From Serripes groenlandicus (taxonomy: Eukaryota; Mollusca; Bivalvia; Cardiida; Cardiidae), in the NCBI GenBank assembly GCA_031761405.1, contig JASEVX010000361.1, positions 101,295 through 165,294 on the forward strand: a DNA stretch of 64,000 bases. Reading direction: 5' to 3'. The position numbers were made by a program, and so were the translations under genes. The notes below the pieces were generated by a model. That model did no database searches. It had not been told where the DNA came from and was given only the letters and a program-made list of their open reading frames with translations. Positions 1 through 12,950 of the stretch are shown piece by piece. Position 1 is the first letter of the stretch. The number at the start of each line of letters is the position of its first letter.

Positions 1-540
1 TGGACAGACCTGTACGATGTAGCGTACATATATAATGGAGGAGAGAGAGAGAAGTGGGGGATGCTGTTTTAATGGTAGTAGTATTTATACATGTTCCTTT
101 CTGTTTCAAAATCGAATTACTCGCTGGAATGGGCTGTCTCAAAGGTTAAACAATGTTTTGGGTTTCTTTGCTATTAACAAACAATAAAGATAAAACAAAA
201 ACCTCGTGTGTATCGTTTTTGTACTGAAATAGTGCATGCATGGTGCTTGATACACAATGAATTATAGTTGAAGAACTGAAAGCAATTGCTGATTATTATA
301 ATATAACGGAGGGTGTATTATCTTATAATCGTCTATGTTCAAAATCAATATATCAAATGCAAGACATACGTACTATGATTCAATTTTATTCAACAAGTAA
401 AAAATTGCTGCTTCGGCAGCAAAAGTACACGGCATTCAGAAGGACCCTTTATACCAAGTATTCTATTAAATCTTTCAACTCTTGTTTGGTTTCTTTGGAT
501 ATGTTTCTTATGGCCCTTATAATATTTACATGGTGTACTT
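1..540. other. AT-rich non-coding sequence, nothing recognised
   Basis: No gene or named repeat is visible. A short purine run (GGAGGAGAGAGAGAG type) lies near 37-57. The only open frame is a short one with no recognisable motif. Confidence 0.5.
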
Positions 541-3100
541 CAGTTAGTTGCGACTGCTCCTATACATTATATTCCAGGATCCACGTGTAACAACCTCGGA
601 TATTTGACATGACGCTTGTATATATTTTCGAATGTTTATTATATGGCAAGAATAATAAATCAGCTTTGTGCACCCCCGTTTTGTTAAACACATCAAGTCT
701 TGGCCTGAGTATTTGCTTTGGTGTATTGTAATGCTTAAATATAAGTTGAACACCTCTCGTAGTAGACTCGTATGTAAATCTAGATTCCAGAAATATTTCA
801 GTTGACTTGTTAAAACAATGGCGCGTGTCCCGATATAGTCGACGCATTACTCGTTTTGATAAATTTATTATTTTGCCTTAATGTCTTCAAAGGTCATCTG
901 CAGCAGAGGTGTTTGTGATTGCAACTACTATCCGGATACCATATGTTGGCTGGTCGATTGTTGATAAACAATTTATTTGTAGAGTCAATCAATTATTTAA
1001 AAATACGTTACTTATAACTGCATTTGTTTAATGCTAAGCACCACGGCATATATACTGCTGTGTGTTTTATTGTTGTTGAAACAAGTAAGGTTAATCTGGT
1101 GAATTCTTTATGCTAACATGCATATTTTGAATAAGTAGTACTCGGTATCAGATTATAATTCTGCAAAAGAGAGAGCCATAATAGCCTTCAACCAATCAAC
1201 TGAGTATTGAAATAGTTACCTAGTTTTTATTAATTATAATGTTCTAATATAGCATGAAGATTGGAGGATTTGGCATCTATAAAGTTCGGTAAGGTGTTGT
1301 TTTTGTAATCTGACACGTGACCCAGTTTTAAACTTCACCAACTTTAATATAGAGTTACGTTCTGGTGAAGATAACGATGCATTGCCTCTAGAGGGTGGTT
1401 CACAAGATAATTGTTGACAATGTACAACACAGAGACAACGGACAAAGCGTGATACTTTCAGGTGAGCTAAAGTAAAAAAAAAGGTAAATATCAATGAACA
1501 ACTGCAAAATCCTTGGCAAGACAATGAGGAGTGTTAGTCCGTATTCATTCAGTCAGTATGGACTTAAGCTTCTATGGGTCAAGTTTTTGTAAATTGGAAA
1601 ATTTTGCATGACTATGCATTATTTTTAAAAAATGCATTTATGAGAAATGTCCACACTCAGATGCATTTGACGCATATTCAGAACACGTTTTAAACATTGT
1701 TTTGGGATGCCCGGTTACACTTCTGCCGACTATTCATTCGGCCATATCTGATTCATCTAATTGGTACAGGGTTTAATATAATAACCTTGGTTCATGTGAA
1801 ATTGTCTTAGTTGTAAAAGATGAAGTTGAGACACAACATTGTAGCAGAAAAGGGCAAAACAAATATTTCATCAAAAGAATATCATATAATAACTTTTGCA
1901 AAATTACTTCAACTAATCCAAAACAATTCCCCCACTTACATCAAACCTGCAGCAGCCTACAGTGTGGTATAAATTATATCCAATCACTGTAAATGAAAAT
2001 CTAATTATTGAATTCAGTTGAATACATTGTGGCAAAATGAGAAATTGTTCATTACCAGCAATTTCATCTTTTGCCGGTATGTTTTCGAAAGTCGTCTGCA
2101 AAGAAGAATAAGACAAATATGCAGGAAACAGATGTGTCTTTTGAAATCAAGTAGAAAATATGAGAAATTGTTCATCATGAGAAATTTCTTGTAATGAGTA
2201 GTACATCTTTGATTGACAATATTTTCTACCAAATCTTTCACTTGAAATGTCATACATCCAACCGTTCTATTTTCTGTTTCACATATTGTTTCTTTAAACA
2301 GGAAAATCTTAATTCATTTTTACTACTGATTCCATCTGCATTCAGATTTATAGAAGGATTCAGATTTAAGCTGTTCAGGAAGAAAACAAACAGTTTTAAT
2401 CAGTGTAAACAACGATCAATGTATACGTTCATATTGAACCCCCAATATATGATCTTAAGTAATATAGTTAAATACAATGTGACAAAAGGAGCAATTGCTT
2501 ATTAAGAAAAGAAAATCTCCTTTTGACACAATCTTTTCAAAAGTCGTCAGCTGTAAATGCCTCAAAATATGTTCCTCATGCGGGAAAGGATTAAAACATC
2601 AAAAGACAAATAAGACAAATATAAAGGAAACAGATGTGTCTTTTAAAATCGAGTAGAAAATATGAGAAATTATTCATCATGAGAAATTTCTTGTAATGAG
2701 TAAAAACATCTATGTTTCAAAATATGTTCTACCAAGTCGTTCACTTGAAATGTCATGTGCATCCATTCGTTCTATTTTCTGTTTCATATATTGTTTCTTT
2801 AAACAGGAAAATCTTAATTCATTTTTACTACTTATTCCTTTCTATTTTCTGTTTCACATATTGTTTCTTTCTGTACGAAAACAAACAATTTTAATAAGGG
2901 CAGAAAACGATCAAGGTGCACGTTCATACTATGCCCCAAATCTATGATATTAAGCAATATAGTTGAATACAAGGTGGAAAAAGGAGAAATTGCTCATTAA
3001 GATATTTTTTCTCCTTTTGATACAATTGTTTCAAAAGTCGTCAGCTGCAAAGGCCTAAAGATATGTCTGCATGTGGTAAAATATTAAAACACCTAATCAG
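540..3100 (+). repeat. Direct segmental duplication, copy 1 (partner at about 14.93-18.45 kb)
   Basis: Blocks here recur in the same order and orientation further along: about 775-850 with 14,990-15,090, 885-1,100 with 16,410-16,640, 1,170-1,480 with 16,680-17,010, and 1,560-1,910 with 17,200-17,620. Shared landmarks include 'CAGCAGAGGCGTTTGTGATT' (here with GTG for GCG), 'AATTGTTGACAATGTACAAC' and 'GTACAGGGTTTAATATAATA'. The copies differ by many substitutions and indels, so the duplication is old, or both are copies of a long interspersed element. No gene is recognised. Confidence 0.75.
2140..3080 (+). repeat. Local tandem duplication of about 500 bp with hairpin-element remnants
   Basis: The stretch starting 'GTAGAAAATATGAGAAATTGTTC' near 2,151 recurs near 2,653, followed in both by 'TTCACTTGAAATGTCAT' and 'AAACAGGAAAATCTTAATTC'. 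A third, diverged piece lies near 17,996. Parts of the GGAGAAATTGCTCATTA hairpin family are embedded near 2,485 and 2,985. The short open frames here arise from this duplication and show no domain. Confidence 0.75.
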
Positions 3101-3619
3101 CATTCCGCTTTAAAGAACACTTAAATGTGTTAGCTGGTCTGTACGAAGATGAACCATTTTTGATAAGTGTAGAAGACGATCAATTTGCACTGTAGCAACT
3201 AGGCTAAATTGAAGAGAAATTTTGTTAACACTCTGGAGGCTGCATTTTTTAACTTGAGCATGTTGAAACTTTATCAGAATGTTTGTCTTTATGATATGTA
3301 GGACAAGTTCGAATATTGGTCATGTCTGTTTAAAGAATAGGTCAATAGGCCAAATTGAAGAAATATCTTGTTAACACTGTGGATTCCGCAATGTTTGCTT
3401 CAATAGCCAGAACTTTTGTGAAAATTTGTGTCTGAATGATATATATGGTTAAGTTCGAATAAGGGTCATACTGGGTTAGAAACTAGTAACAATATTTTCC
3501 TTTATTTTTCTTTTACCTGATATGACCCATATTCGAATATGGACTACATATCATCAAGACAAACATTCTGACATTCTTTTTCAAAGTGAAAATGAGGCCG
3601 CCGGGGATTTAAGGATGTA

Positions 3620-4450
3620 CTGAACTGAGAAGCTGAAATTTAAAAAAAAAAAAAAAAGTTACATTGTTATTAAATATTCTGATTTTGTTGACAATTAAAA
3701 CCTTTTTAGTCATTATACCTTTTTATAATGCTTAAAAAATTAAAACAAAGTGGTTTAAATTTGTTTTAAGAAATATAACTGGGTAAAAAGAACATATTAA
3801 AATCCATATATATCAAATTTAATCTAGAACATGTATAGTATCATATTGTTTTGAAATAAAATAATCAAAAACTTTTATGACATTTGAAGATATGTTTGAA
3901 GAATAAATAAATATTTATTCAGATTTTAATTTTTTTTAGCCATTCAGACAAGAAAAACTGAAAATTTTGCCCAATGACATATACTTTTCTTTTTAAATTT
4001 TGATAAATGATAGTTATTGCAATAACCTGAAGAAGTTTCAGAAAAAGTTAAATATTAAAAATATGTTTTTCATTTATTTCAAAGTTTTAAAATTGTCTAT
4101 TCTTACACCTGACAAATATGGGTTCTCATTACGGAAAAAAAGTGTCTATTTTTTAGGTTTAATTACAACGTATCACATGAATTTCCAAAGATATGGATAA
4201 AATAACTTTAGAATGAGATTTAAACCACAAGAAGACAAACAATTAGCATGTCATCTTTCAAATATTGGCAATTTGCGTGAAAACTTTTTTTGTTTCATGT
4301 GCTGAAATAGCAAAGAAATGCATATCATAAGGCTTTCATTAATTGATCTAGCAAAAAATAAAGCCCACTACCCTACCTTTTTTTTGTGTTTTTTTTTATT
4401 TAACATACATCAATCTTTCAAAAAGTTAAATATTATGAAAAATCCACTTT
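3620..4450. other. AT-rich island between oppositely oriented repeat copies
   Basis: Very AT-rich sequence with homopolymer A near 3,642-3,658 and T runs near 4,380-4,400. 'CTGAACTGAGAAGCTGAAA' on the left and 'CTTTTCAGTTCAGTACATCCTTAA' on the right are inverted relatives ('GGATGTACTGAACTGA' near 3,613 and its reverse complement near 4,451). The island may therefore be an inserted element with short inverted ends of about 16 bp. No convincing coding frame. Confidence 0.55.
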
Positions 4451-5223
4451 TCAGTTCAGTACATCCTTAACACTATTTTCCTTTAATTTGACCTTGTGAC
4501 CCAGTTTTTAAACTATTATAAAGTTTAAATGTAAAGATAAAGTTTCAACATGCTCAAGTTAAAAATGCATCATCCAGAGTGTTAACAATATTTCCCTTCA
4601 ATCTAAGCATAGTGACCTAGTTTCTGACCCTATACGACCCATATTTGAATTTGGCCTAGATATTATTAAGACAAACATTCCGACAAAATTTCAAACCACT
4701 GAAGCAAAAACTGCGGACTCTGGAGTGTTAACAATAGTTTCCTTCAATTTGACCTAGTGACCTATTTGTTGACCTAACATGACCCATATTCGAACTTGAC
4801 CTACATATCATCAAGACAAACATTTTGATAACATTAAAAATGCGGCCTTCAAAGTGTTTAAATGTTAAGATAAAGTTTCAACATGCTCAAGTTAAATATG
4901 CATCATCCAGAATGTTAACACTATTTCCATTAAATTTTAGCCTAGTGACCTAGATTATAATCCTATATAACCTATATTTTGATTTGGCCTAGAAATCATT
5001 ATGACAAACATTGCGACAAAATTTCAAAACGCTGAAGCAAAAACTGCGGCCTCTAGAGTGTTAACAATATTTTCCTTCAATTTGACCTAGTGACCTACTT
5101 TTTGACCTGAAATGACCCATATTCGAACTTGGCCTACATATCATCAAAAACAATCATTTTGATAAAGTTAAAAATGCGGCCTTCAAAGTGATTAAATGTA
5201 AAGATAAAGTTTCAACATGCTCA

Positions 5224-5487
5224 ATCAATCCAGGGGGTGTGAGTTCGAATCTCGGCTCGGCCAACTTTCTTTCCGAGGTTTGACAAAATTCAATGCGACA
5301 TGCGACATTCGTCTTCCACCAATGGGCTAAGTCTATGTGGAAAAGCAGCCAGTTGCTTGGGAAGATTATTGTGTGGAGTACTGGTGTGAAAAAAAACAGG
5401 AAATACATGAGTAGGTGAACTGGCCGCCGTGATATGACTGAGAAAATGTTAAAAACGGCGTTAAACCCAAATCAATCAATCAATCAA
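5224..5487 (+). mobile_element. 5'-truncated tRNA-headed SINE with 13-bp target site duplication
   Basis: The element begins inside the tRNA-like head (CAATCCAGGGGG...GAGTTCGAATC, a B-box-like stretch) and continues with the body shared with the copy at 20.6 kb: 'TTCCACCAATGGGCTAA', 'CAGCCAGTTGCTT', 'AACTGGCCGCCGTGATATGA', 'AACGGCGTTAAAC'. It ends in a CAATCAATCAATC tail. TTCAACATGCTCA occurs immediately before (5,211-5,223) and after (5,488-5,500), giving a clean duplication of the target inside the older GACCTAG repeat. The minus-strand open frame over it is not a gene. Confidence 0.9.
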
Positions 5488-6129
5488 TTCAACATGCTCA
5501 AGTTAAAAATGCATCATCCAGAGTGTTAAGAAGCTTTTCCTTCAATTTGGCCTAGTTACCTAGTTTTAAACCCGGCATGTCCAATATTCAAATATGGACT
5601 AGATATCTTCGAGATAAACATTCTGACCAAATGTTAAGCTACTGAAGCAAAATATGCGACAGTGATAACAATATTTACCATCAATTTGGCCTGGTGACCT
5701 AGTTTTTTACCCAATGTGAACTTGACCTAGATATCATTTAATAAACAAATCTGACCAAATTTCAAACTGCTAAAGCAAATATTGCGGCCTGAAGAGTGTT
5801 AACAAGATTTTCCTTCAATTTGAGCTAGTAACCTTTTTTTTCATCCGACATGACCCATGTTCGAACTTGACCTACGTACTACCAAGACAAACATTACAAT
5901 AAAGTTTCAACATGCTCAAGTTGAAAAAATGACCTCCAGAGTGTTAACAAAATTTCTCTTCAATTTGAACTTGTGACCTAGTTTTTGACATCATATGGCC
6001 CAGTTTCGAACTTGTCCAAGATTTTATGGCGATAAATGTTCTGATAAACATTCATGATTTAATGCAAAATCGGATGCAATATGTAGCCTGCAGAATTAAC
6101 AATGCAATTGTTGACGACGCACGATTCAC

Positions 6130-6197
6130 GACGGACGACGGACGGACGCCGGACGGACGCCGGACGGACGCCGGACGGACGCCGGACGGACGCCGGA
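6130..6197. repeat. 11-bp minisatellite (GGACGGACGCC)n
   Basis: About five uninterrupted copies of an 11-bp GC-rich unit follow ACGACGGACGACGGAC. This GC-rich (A/C)GGACGG terminus is typical of the end of the surrounding dispersed repeat. Shorter versions occur near 8,310 and, reversed, near 36,370. Confidence 0.9.
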
Positions 6198-6229
6198 CAA
6201 AATGTGATAACAATAGCTCACCTTGAGCA

Positions 6230-6825
6230 CTTCGTGCACAGGTGAACTAAAAAAGGAGAGTCATGATGGCCCTATATCGCTCACCTGTATTAATAGAACT
6301 TCAAACGTGTTTCCAAAAAAAGGAAAACAACCTCTGTCACCTTATGGGACGTTTTTCAACAAATCGGAACAGTTTGTGCAATCTGAAAGGCACATGGAAC
6401 GTTTTTTCCAAATAATTTTCAAATCAGGCCAGAACATTTAGACAAGAAGAATTTTGTCATGTTTACCTCTTTCTGAATCCATGGTATCCACAATTCTACA
6501 TGGATTTTTTTTTAAAACATTTGAAAGAGGACCATCTAAGAAAATGTCCTGTGATATTATTTTGGAATTAGTCAAATGGTTTAGGAGGATAAGTTGTTTG
6601 TAGGAAAATATAAATGGACAGAACATAAGGATGCTGATTACGACGCCAGACGATAGGTGTTCTCAAAAGATAAGCCTGCCCTTCGTGATCAGCCGAACTA
6701 AAATGTTGACGGATGATGTCCCACAGACATACAATGATCATAAATCTGTGTAGAGGACTACTAGACAATGCTAAAAACCAAATATCTAAGCTCTAGGTCT
6801 TTTTGTTTCAGACATGATTTTTAAT
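6230..6825. other. Dispersed repeat remnants, no gene
   Basis: 'GAGAGTCATGATGGCC...TCGCTCACCTGTATTAATAGAACTT' and 'GGACCATCTAAGAAAATGTCCTGTGA' are remnants of the same repeat style seen at 7-8.5 and 36-37.8 kb. Open frames on both strands are short and without motifs. Confidence 0.55.
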
Positions 6826-9800
6826 GCCTCAAAAATGTATACAAGGTTTTTTCAAAGTTCAAAAATGAACTAAATTTTATAGAAATTAATGGTATTATAA
6901 ACGTTCATGAATAGTGGGTAAACAAACTAAACATGTTGCCTCTAGAATGTTCACAAGGTTTTTCTAATGCTTAATCAAGTGACCTGGTGTCTGACCCAAT
7001 TCGAGATTTGTTAGAGATGAATTTATTGATGATTTTTTATGATGAAACAAGAGGACAGATATGACCCTAAACCGATCACCTTATTGAAAACATAGTAGCA
7101 AATATTGTACACTGTTAATGAAATAGCTTATCAGTAATAAGGCATTACATATTTGAACAATTAATAGAGGACCACCAGAGAAACATTCCTGTGAAGTTTG
7201 TTGATATCGGTCCAATGGTTTAGAAGAAGATGTCATTAGATTCTCACAAGTTCATTTATCCCCTTTCTGATGCCACCTAACCGCTATATCTTAACCGAAC
7301 ACAGCATGTAAAGGGTCACCAAATTAGAACATTTCTGCTGAATTATCTTTGAAATTTGACAATAACTTTTTCATATTTTATTTAAATGTTTATATATTTT
7401 AAATATTTCTTCCAAAAACACTTTGCTTATTGTATATTTGAACGGTGACACGTCATGTAAATATATGTTAAATTGTGCTTTACGACTATAAACTGTTTTA
7501 GCTTTATGTCAATAAAAATGTGTCTTATCTATTAAGATGTGTCATTATTCCATTTTCTTATGCTGCCTTGCTGTACTGTTTTTCAACTTACCGATTAGGC
7601 TTGAAAAGGGTTTTTTAGAGGATCACTCAAGAAACATTTCTACTAAATTACCTTGGAATATGACAAGCGGATTATGGGATTATGGAGGAGAAGAATGATA
7701 AAGTTTGGGATTGTTCTTACTCTGTGATCCCGCATTTACCAAAGTTCTACACAGAATGTATGTGCTTGACCACATTTCAAAGAGGAAAAACAAAGGAACA
7801 TTCCTGTAAAGTTTAGTTAAAATTGATCCAGTGGAATTGAAGCTGTTGTCATTTGAACCTAAAAGTTAATTTAACCACTTTTGTGATGACGCCTGGTTGC
7901 TATAAGTTTGAATCAAATCAATATGGCTTGAACACATTAAGTAGAGGATCACTGTAGTAAGGTTTCTATGTAAAGATCTTAAAATCAGACAAAAACTTTA
8001 AAGAATAATGGAATTTCAAAAAAAAAAATTGTTTAGCATTTTTGTTATGGCCCTGACTGCCATAATTCTCAACCAATCTTTATGACTTGAACAGTAATAT
8101 TTTATTGGAATCGGACAAGCAGAATCAGAGAAGAAGAATTTTAAAGATTGGCCATTTTCCCCACTTTCTGATGTCGCAGCAACCAAAGTTCTGCATATAA
8201 TTTTTAATCTATGAACAATTTTGAAAGATGATCACCAAATAAACATTCCTCTGAAGAAAGATTAAAATTGGTCCAGTGGTTTAGGAGATGTTGTTTAAAG
8301 CTAAACGTTAACGACCGACGAACGACGGACGGACAAAGAGTGATCAGAATAGACAACATTGTGCCTTCGGCTCGGGTGATCTTAAAATGTCCTCTATTAA
8401 AATTTAGTAATAGTAACCCTAGTTTTTGACCAAACCTTACTAAGCTTTTAGCTTGACTGGGGTTTTGTGGAAATGAATGTTCTGATAAACCCTTATGATA
8501 ATTTGATGTAAATATGTTGCCTCTAGAGTGTTCACAGTGTATTTGCAAAATTTGACCTAGTGCCTTTCAGATTTTGACCCCATGTGACACAGTTAACTGA
8601 TGTCGCTGAAGTATGTTGAGGTCTCCTGACCCTATTAGCTTATATGCTTCCCCTGCTCTGAGGTCACTGGAACACTTGAGCACATCTATCCCTTACTCAA
8701 GGGCCAATCAATGACTCATTAATTTATCATGTGGGTATTGTACCGTTCTCCGAGTTCGCAAACGCTTCTATGAAATGGCTTCAAATAAACTCAATACGGA
8801 ACTGATAGGGAACAACGAACCAAGGTATTTACAGGACCTTCACCAAGAAGCTCAATCGCTTCCGTGAAGTCACCCGATCTCAGCCTCACAGATATACTTT
8901 TGGAGCCGTCTAATGCTTCACAAAGGTCTGTGTAACCAAGTATGCAACTGAGGCCCAATTGCGTCAATAAAGTCCATCGCAATACATCGATATGTATAAT
9001 AACTTGCAAAATTGGCTCCACCTGGCGGAATCCCGATTACTGCCGCCCTTTCACGGACATGGACGATGTACGTACTCTATGTTGTAATGAGCGTCTTGTG
9101 AATGCACTTTGATTATTAAACAAGGCTTTAGATATGAACAAAACAAGAGAAAGTTGATGCAAGGCATCAATGTCGCCGGAAAAGACTGCATTGATTTATT
9201 TTTTAACACACATGTATTCTTGACTTTCATTAGTCTAAACATACACATAATGTTTTCATAAGGACTAATTCCAGGATTTTTGAAATTCCACATAGATCTA
9301 CAAATTTCAGGATTTCTTTTGTTCAGGATTTTGGATGTTTTGTATTTGTCAAAAAAAAAAAAAAAAATACATTTTGGGATTTAAATCTACATGCAATAAA
9401 AAGCTATTAAACCCTTTCTATGTCTGAAGCAACAATGAAAACCTTTAAACGCTTAAAACATTGAGAAAACGGTTAAATTGCTGAAGACATGAACTTCCTC
9501 CTTTTTAATACTAATTATTTCACAAGTAGACCGACCACACTTGTAACAATATATAAGCTAAATTGTTTATCTAAATCGTTGATGCATACAATATATGTGG
9601 CAAGTATGAAATTAATTGGGTGCGAAAGAGCAGATTTTCTTTATTTCTAAATCTATTGTTTATCAGTTAGTTCTTCTCTTAATTTGTTTCAACATTTAAT
9701 ATCACATATATTTAATCATTTAAGTTTGTAATATTAGCTATCTATCTGTAATAAGGTGTTTGAGCATTCTTTCGAAATGTTTACCCTTGTGTCAGGCTTC

Positions 9801-12500
9801 ATCGAGTCGTAGTGTCACACATCGAAGAAAGTGAATAAAAAATCAGGCAAAGCTTTAGTGCATGTTTTATTCCACTGCATTCGAGAGAAAAAAGCATTTC
9901 TATATTATCTTTCTTTCTCCTACATTCGACCCATGCTCTCGTTTCGTGACGTTTAAGAAAAATCAATTTGTCGTGCGACATTTTTTGTCTGCATAACCAA
10001 GTCATTTTTCTAAGTTTACATTTTACTTCCGGTTACTTCGCTTTGTTTACATTTTGGCAATATGAAACTAGGTCACGAACTGAAAAAAAGGCGTTTCGAC
10101 GTTCACGACCGATAAACAGGCTTATATTTGAGACATATTTTCACAAATTATTTCTTATTTTTGTTTCTGTTACCAGTTTATGTTGATACTTATCTATTAA
10201 AAGGAGAATTCGACGTGATTTTTCATATCGATATCGCAAGCAGGTGCGCGTATGTAAACAAATTATAGACTGTGCGACGTAAAGGTTTGTAGTTATCGCC
10301 TTTTGATTACATAGTTTATGAAAATAAAGTATCGCAGTCTAGCTAATAGGGACTGTTTTGTCTTCGTAAATAAAACACAAAAACGTTAATGCCAGTCAAA
10401 ATAAAGAAACTGCACATACTTAAAACATCGGAATATTTATTTCATTTTAGATGTGTCATAACTTAGTGTTTTTAAACAAACGCAATTGTAATATGTTCAA
10501 GACATTTAAAAAAAGAATATCTAATAATAACCCCTCCTCCCATGTGATTTCCGAAAACCTATTAAAAATAGAAGTCGCGGGCTTCTGCCCGGCGACTAAT
10601 AAACGACAGGCTTGGTATGCAGCGTGCTTATTGACGATACATGCTTGCTCTTGGAATATTTAAAGGCTTAGCAGGACATTTAAACCAGTACTTAATAGAT
10701 TTGAAGTTGCCTATTTCTATAAATGGATCCTATTAAACAAAAGAACGTAACTTTGTTAAACTACAATAAGTCGGCTTCGCTACAATGCCTATTCGTTACA
10801 GTAATGATTCCGAAGTAAACCTGCATGAGACAAACATTTTGATATGTGAACAGTGAAGATCTGACCATCTGGTAGGTCAGAATCGACAGAAGTCATCAAC
10901 ACGCGTATTTAATTTAAATGTATACGGTGTAGATATTGATCAGACATAATATAAGTGCAGACATATATTGATCTACTCTGTTAACACAAAAGCTAGTACA
11001 TTTTCCCATGGTCTTAGATCACATCCAAAAAATGTTACATGCAGACAGACAGTCAAATATTGTGAGATTGTGCAAATGCACTGGTCCGTCCTAGTCTTCA
11101 GTATGTGCGTGGCAGTAAGACCTGTTTGCGTCACGAAGCACATATGCAAGTTATTTATATATCATATATTATAATAGTATGTGTAGGTAATTTACCCAGT
11201 AAATATCAAGATGACTTAATAGTGACGTGCGAAGGTTAACAAACCACAACAACAAATGAAAGTAATTAATTTAGACAAAGTATTCGAATCCCAGTGTGAG
11301 AGGTGCCAACTTATTGGAATTTTCCAACACGTTTTGTGCAAGTACATGTAATGTCTCCATGATGCTGGCATCGAAAGTCATTATTTGTAAGAAGTAATAC
11401 AATTTATTAACAGATTATGTGAATTAATTACAAAAGCCTAGAAACACCGAAATGTATACGAGTTTATAAGAAATGTCACTAGTTCATATTTTTAAAAATT
11501 ATTTTACCATGTGTATAAGCTCGAATAAATGTAATAGAGTTATATTCTGCTATTCGAAAATAATAACTGTCTAAACATGACAATGGGAACATCTTACACG
11601 AAACCACTCTTTTTGAGCGGTTGTTTTAGAGCAGCGAATATCAGTACGGCATGCTCAGAAGGTTCATTGCTTGCCATCTAGAAGACAATCCATCTTGGAA
11701 ACCTTTGAAAAACGGCCAGATACAAAAGCAAGAAACGAGAATGCTAATCAATCGTAACTTCCGATGATTTCATAACCTAAGAAGGTTCGTGTGACATGGT
11801 CCATTTTTAATAAGTAATAAACGTTTAAATATTGTATTGCGTTTGACAATCAATATGCTTATAGCAACACACAGCGTCTAGCGTGTTGTGGGTCTTCATA
11901 CATCTACTTACAATGAAGGACCAGGCGAGCATGTATGCATCAATAATAGGGGAAACACCTAACTTATGTATCGATTTATACCGAAAATAAACAAAAAACA
12001 TCCTTTTAATTTTGTTGAATAGTACATGGTTTAAAATGTTTCGTCTTATCTTACCCCATGTTTAAAGTCCTCTTTCACTTTGATGGTTTTATCTTGAAAT
12101 AAATAAACATGTAAACATATTATTACAAATACATGGGTTAATATAAAAACGTGTAATGCATGATAATGATTATCCTCAAAAGTGGTTCTGTCAGCCTTTA
12201 TAAACAAATGAAATATAGAATAAGCAGTAAAGGTGATACGATAACTGAAGATTGATCTATTTGTTTAACCTAGCCATTATCACTGTATTCAATCTACAAA
12301 TGTAGACGAAGGTTTGGCAATGCTCAACATGAACATAACACAGTAAAATTCTAAACTATTACGTAAAACACACGGTTTCGAAATCCCCGACGCTAACCAT
12401 TCAACCACAGCGGATTCCTATATCATATTTCAAGGGAAACTATGATAAAATAAATAACATTTTATCAAATATGGATTTAGATTCTAAGCTGGCTACTGGT
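6826..12500 (+). repeat. Left arm of a large inverted duplication
   Basis: This arm is collinear, in reverse complement, with 32,450-37,905. Matching anchors: 6,826-7,080 with 37,640-37,905; 8,090-8,340 with 36,340-36,610; 8,585-8,740 with 35,950-36,090; 10,820-11,150 with 35,610-35,950; 11,170-11,490 with 34,690-34,945; 11,540-11,710 with 34,450-34,620; 11,830-12,340 with 33,780-34,330; 12,420-12,500 with 32,455-32,540. The arms are diverged by substitutions and indels. No intact gene lies in the arm. Confidence 0.85.
8745..10810. other. Left-arm-specific insertion of about 2 kb, unidentified
   Basis: The right arm passes directly from the counterpart of 8,740 to that of 10,815, so these 2 kb are present only in the left arm. 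8,760-9,060 has a less AT-biased, coding-like look. On the minus strand it gives a frame of 76 residues (8,791-9,021) containing LLGEGPVNTLV and RLRSGDFTEAIE, but I cannot assign it to a family. Poly(A) runs lie at 9,350-9,366. I could not find clean terminal repeats or a target duplication. Confidence 0.5.
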
Positions 12501-12539
12501 GATAATATATCGAATGCGACAAATGACTACATACCACCG

Positions 12540-12950
12540 GTGAACAAGTATGTTCCCCCAGATTCTCGTTTACGCCATGGATGGACAGAGACATCCTCCT
12601 GGCGGTTATGAAAAAAAAAACGTAAAATTATAAATACTGCAGAAACTCAAACAATATAGAAAGATATAACAAAGCTAAAATCAAGACAACCAATACGGTT
12701 AAAATGAAATATGACTCAAACTCTTTTGGAGATTTGTCCAATTTTAAACCAAAACAAAAGCAAATATTTCAGCTTAAAAGATAAACAAGGAAAGATTCTC
12801 ACGAGAATGAAACAAAAAGCAGAACTTCTGAACACTTTTTTCAGAAGTGTCTTTACCAGCGAAAATGATATCAACAAATTACCAGTCCTGGGCAAATCAA
12901 AGCGCCAATGGCACTGTAGTGGCGATCTTATAGAAAATCCTGCAAAGTAA
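12540..12950 (+). pseudogene. Non-LTR retrotransposon (LINE) fragment, linker/early reverse-transcriptase region
   Basis: The open frame 12,711-12,950 contains LKDKQGKILTRMKQKAELLN followed by FFRSVFT. This is the typical pattern 'L.d.nG...td...kAe.lN.fF.sVFt' between endonuclease and reverse transcriptase of Jockey/CR1/L2-type LINEs. Just upstream, in other frames, DRDILLAVMKKKRK and YNKAKIKTTN resemble the preceding 'r.l...ikkk...y...' segment. Stops and a frame change break it, no RT catalytic motifs remain, and it ends at 12,950. It begins about 40 bp inside the end of the left inverted arm. Clade assignment is uncertain. Confidence 0.7.

Larger units (their letters stand above)
3100..6230. 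repeat. Array of the dispersed bivalve GACCTAGTGACCTAG repeat
   Basis: Repeated blocks carry TTCCTTCAATTTGACCTAGTGACC, a CCATATTCGAACTTGACCTA block, CATCAAGACAAACATT and TTCAACATGCTCAAGTTAAA-type landmarks, with about 300-bp spacing from 4,480 to 6,050. Copies at 3,140-3,480 are in the opposite orientation to those at 4,480-6,050, so the array is bipolar around an AT-rich island at 3,620-4,450. Related sequence recurs near 8.4, 16.7, 37.9, 46.7 and 57.4 kb. I know this as a common bivalve repeat but cannot name its family. Confidence 0.8.

Noticed and set aside
8791..9021. 76-residue minus-strand frame as a gene
   Set aside because: Coding-like look, but too short, without a recognisable domain and without neighbouring exons; left as part of an unidentified insertion.
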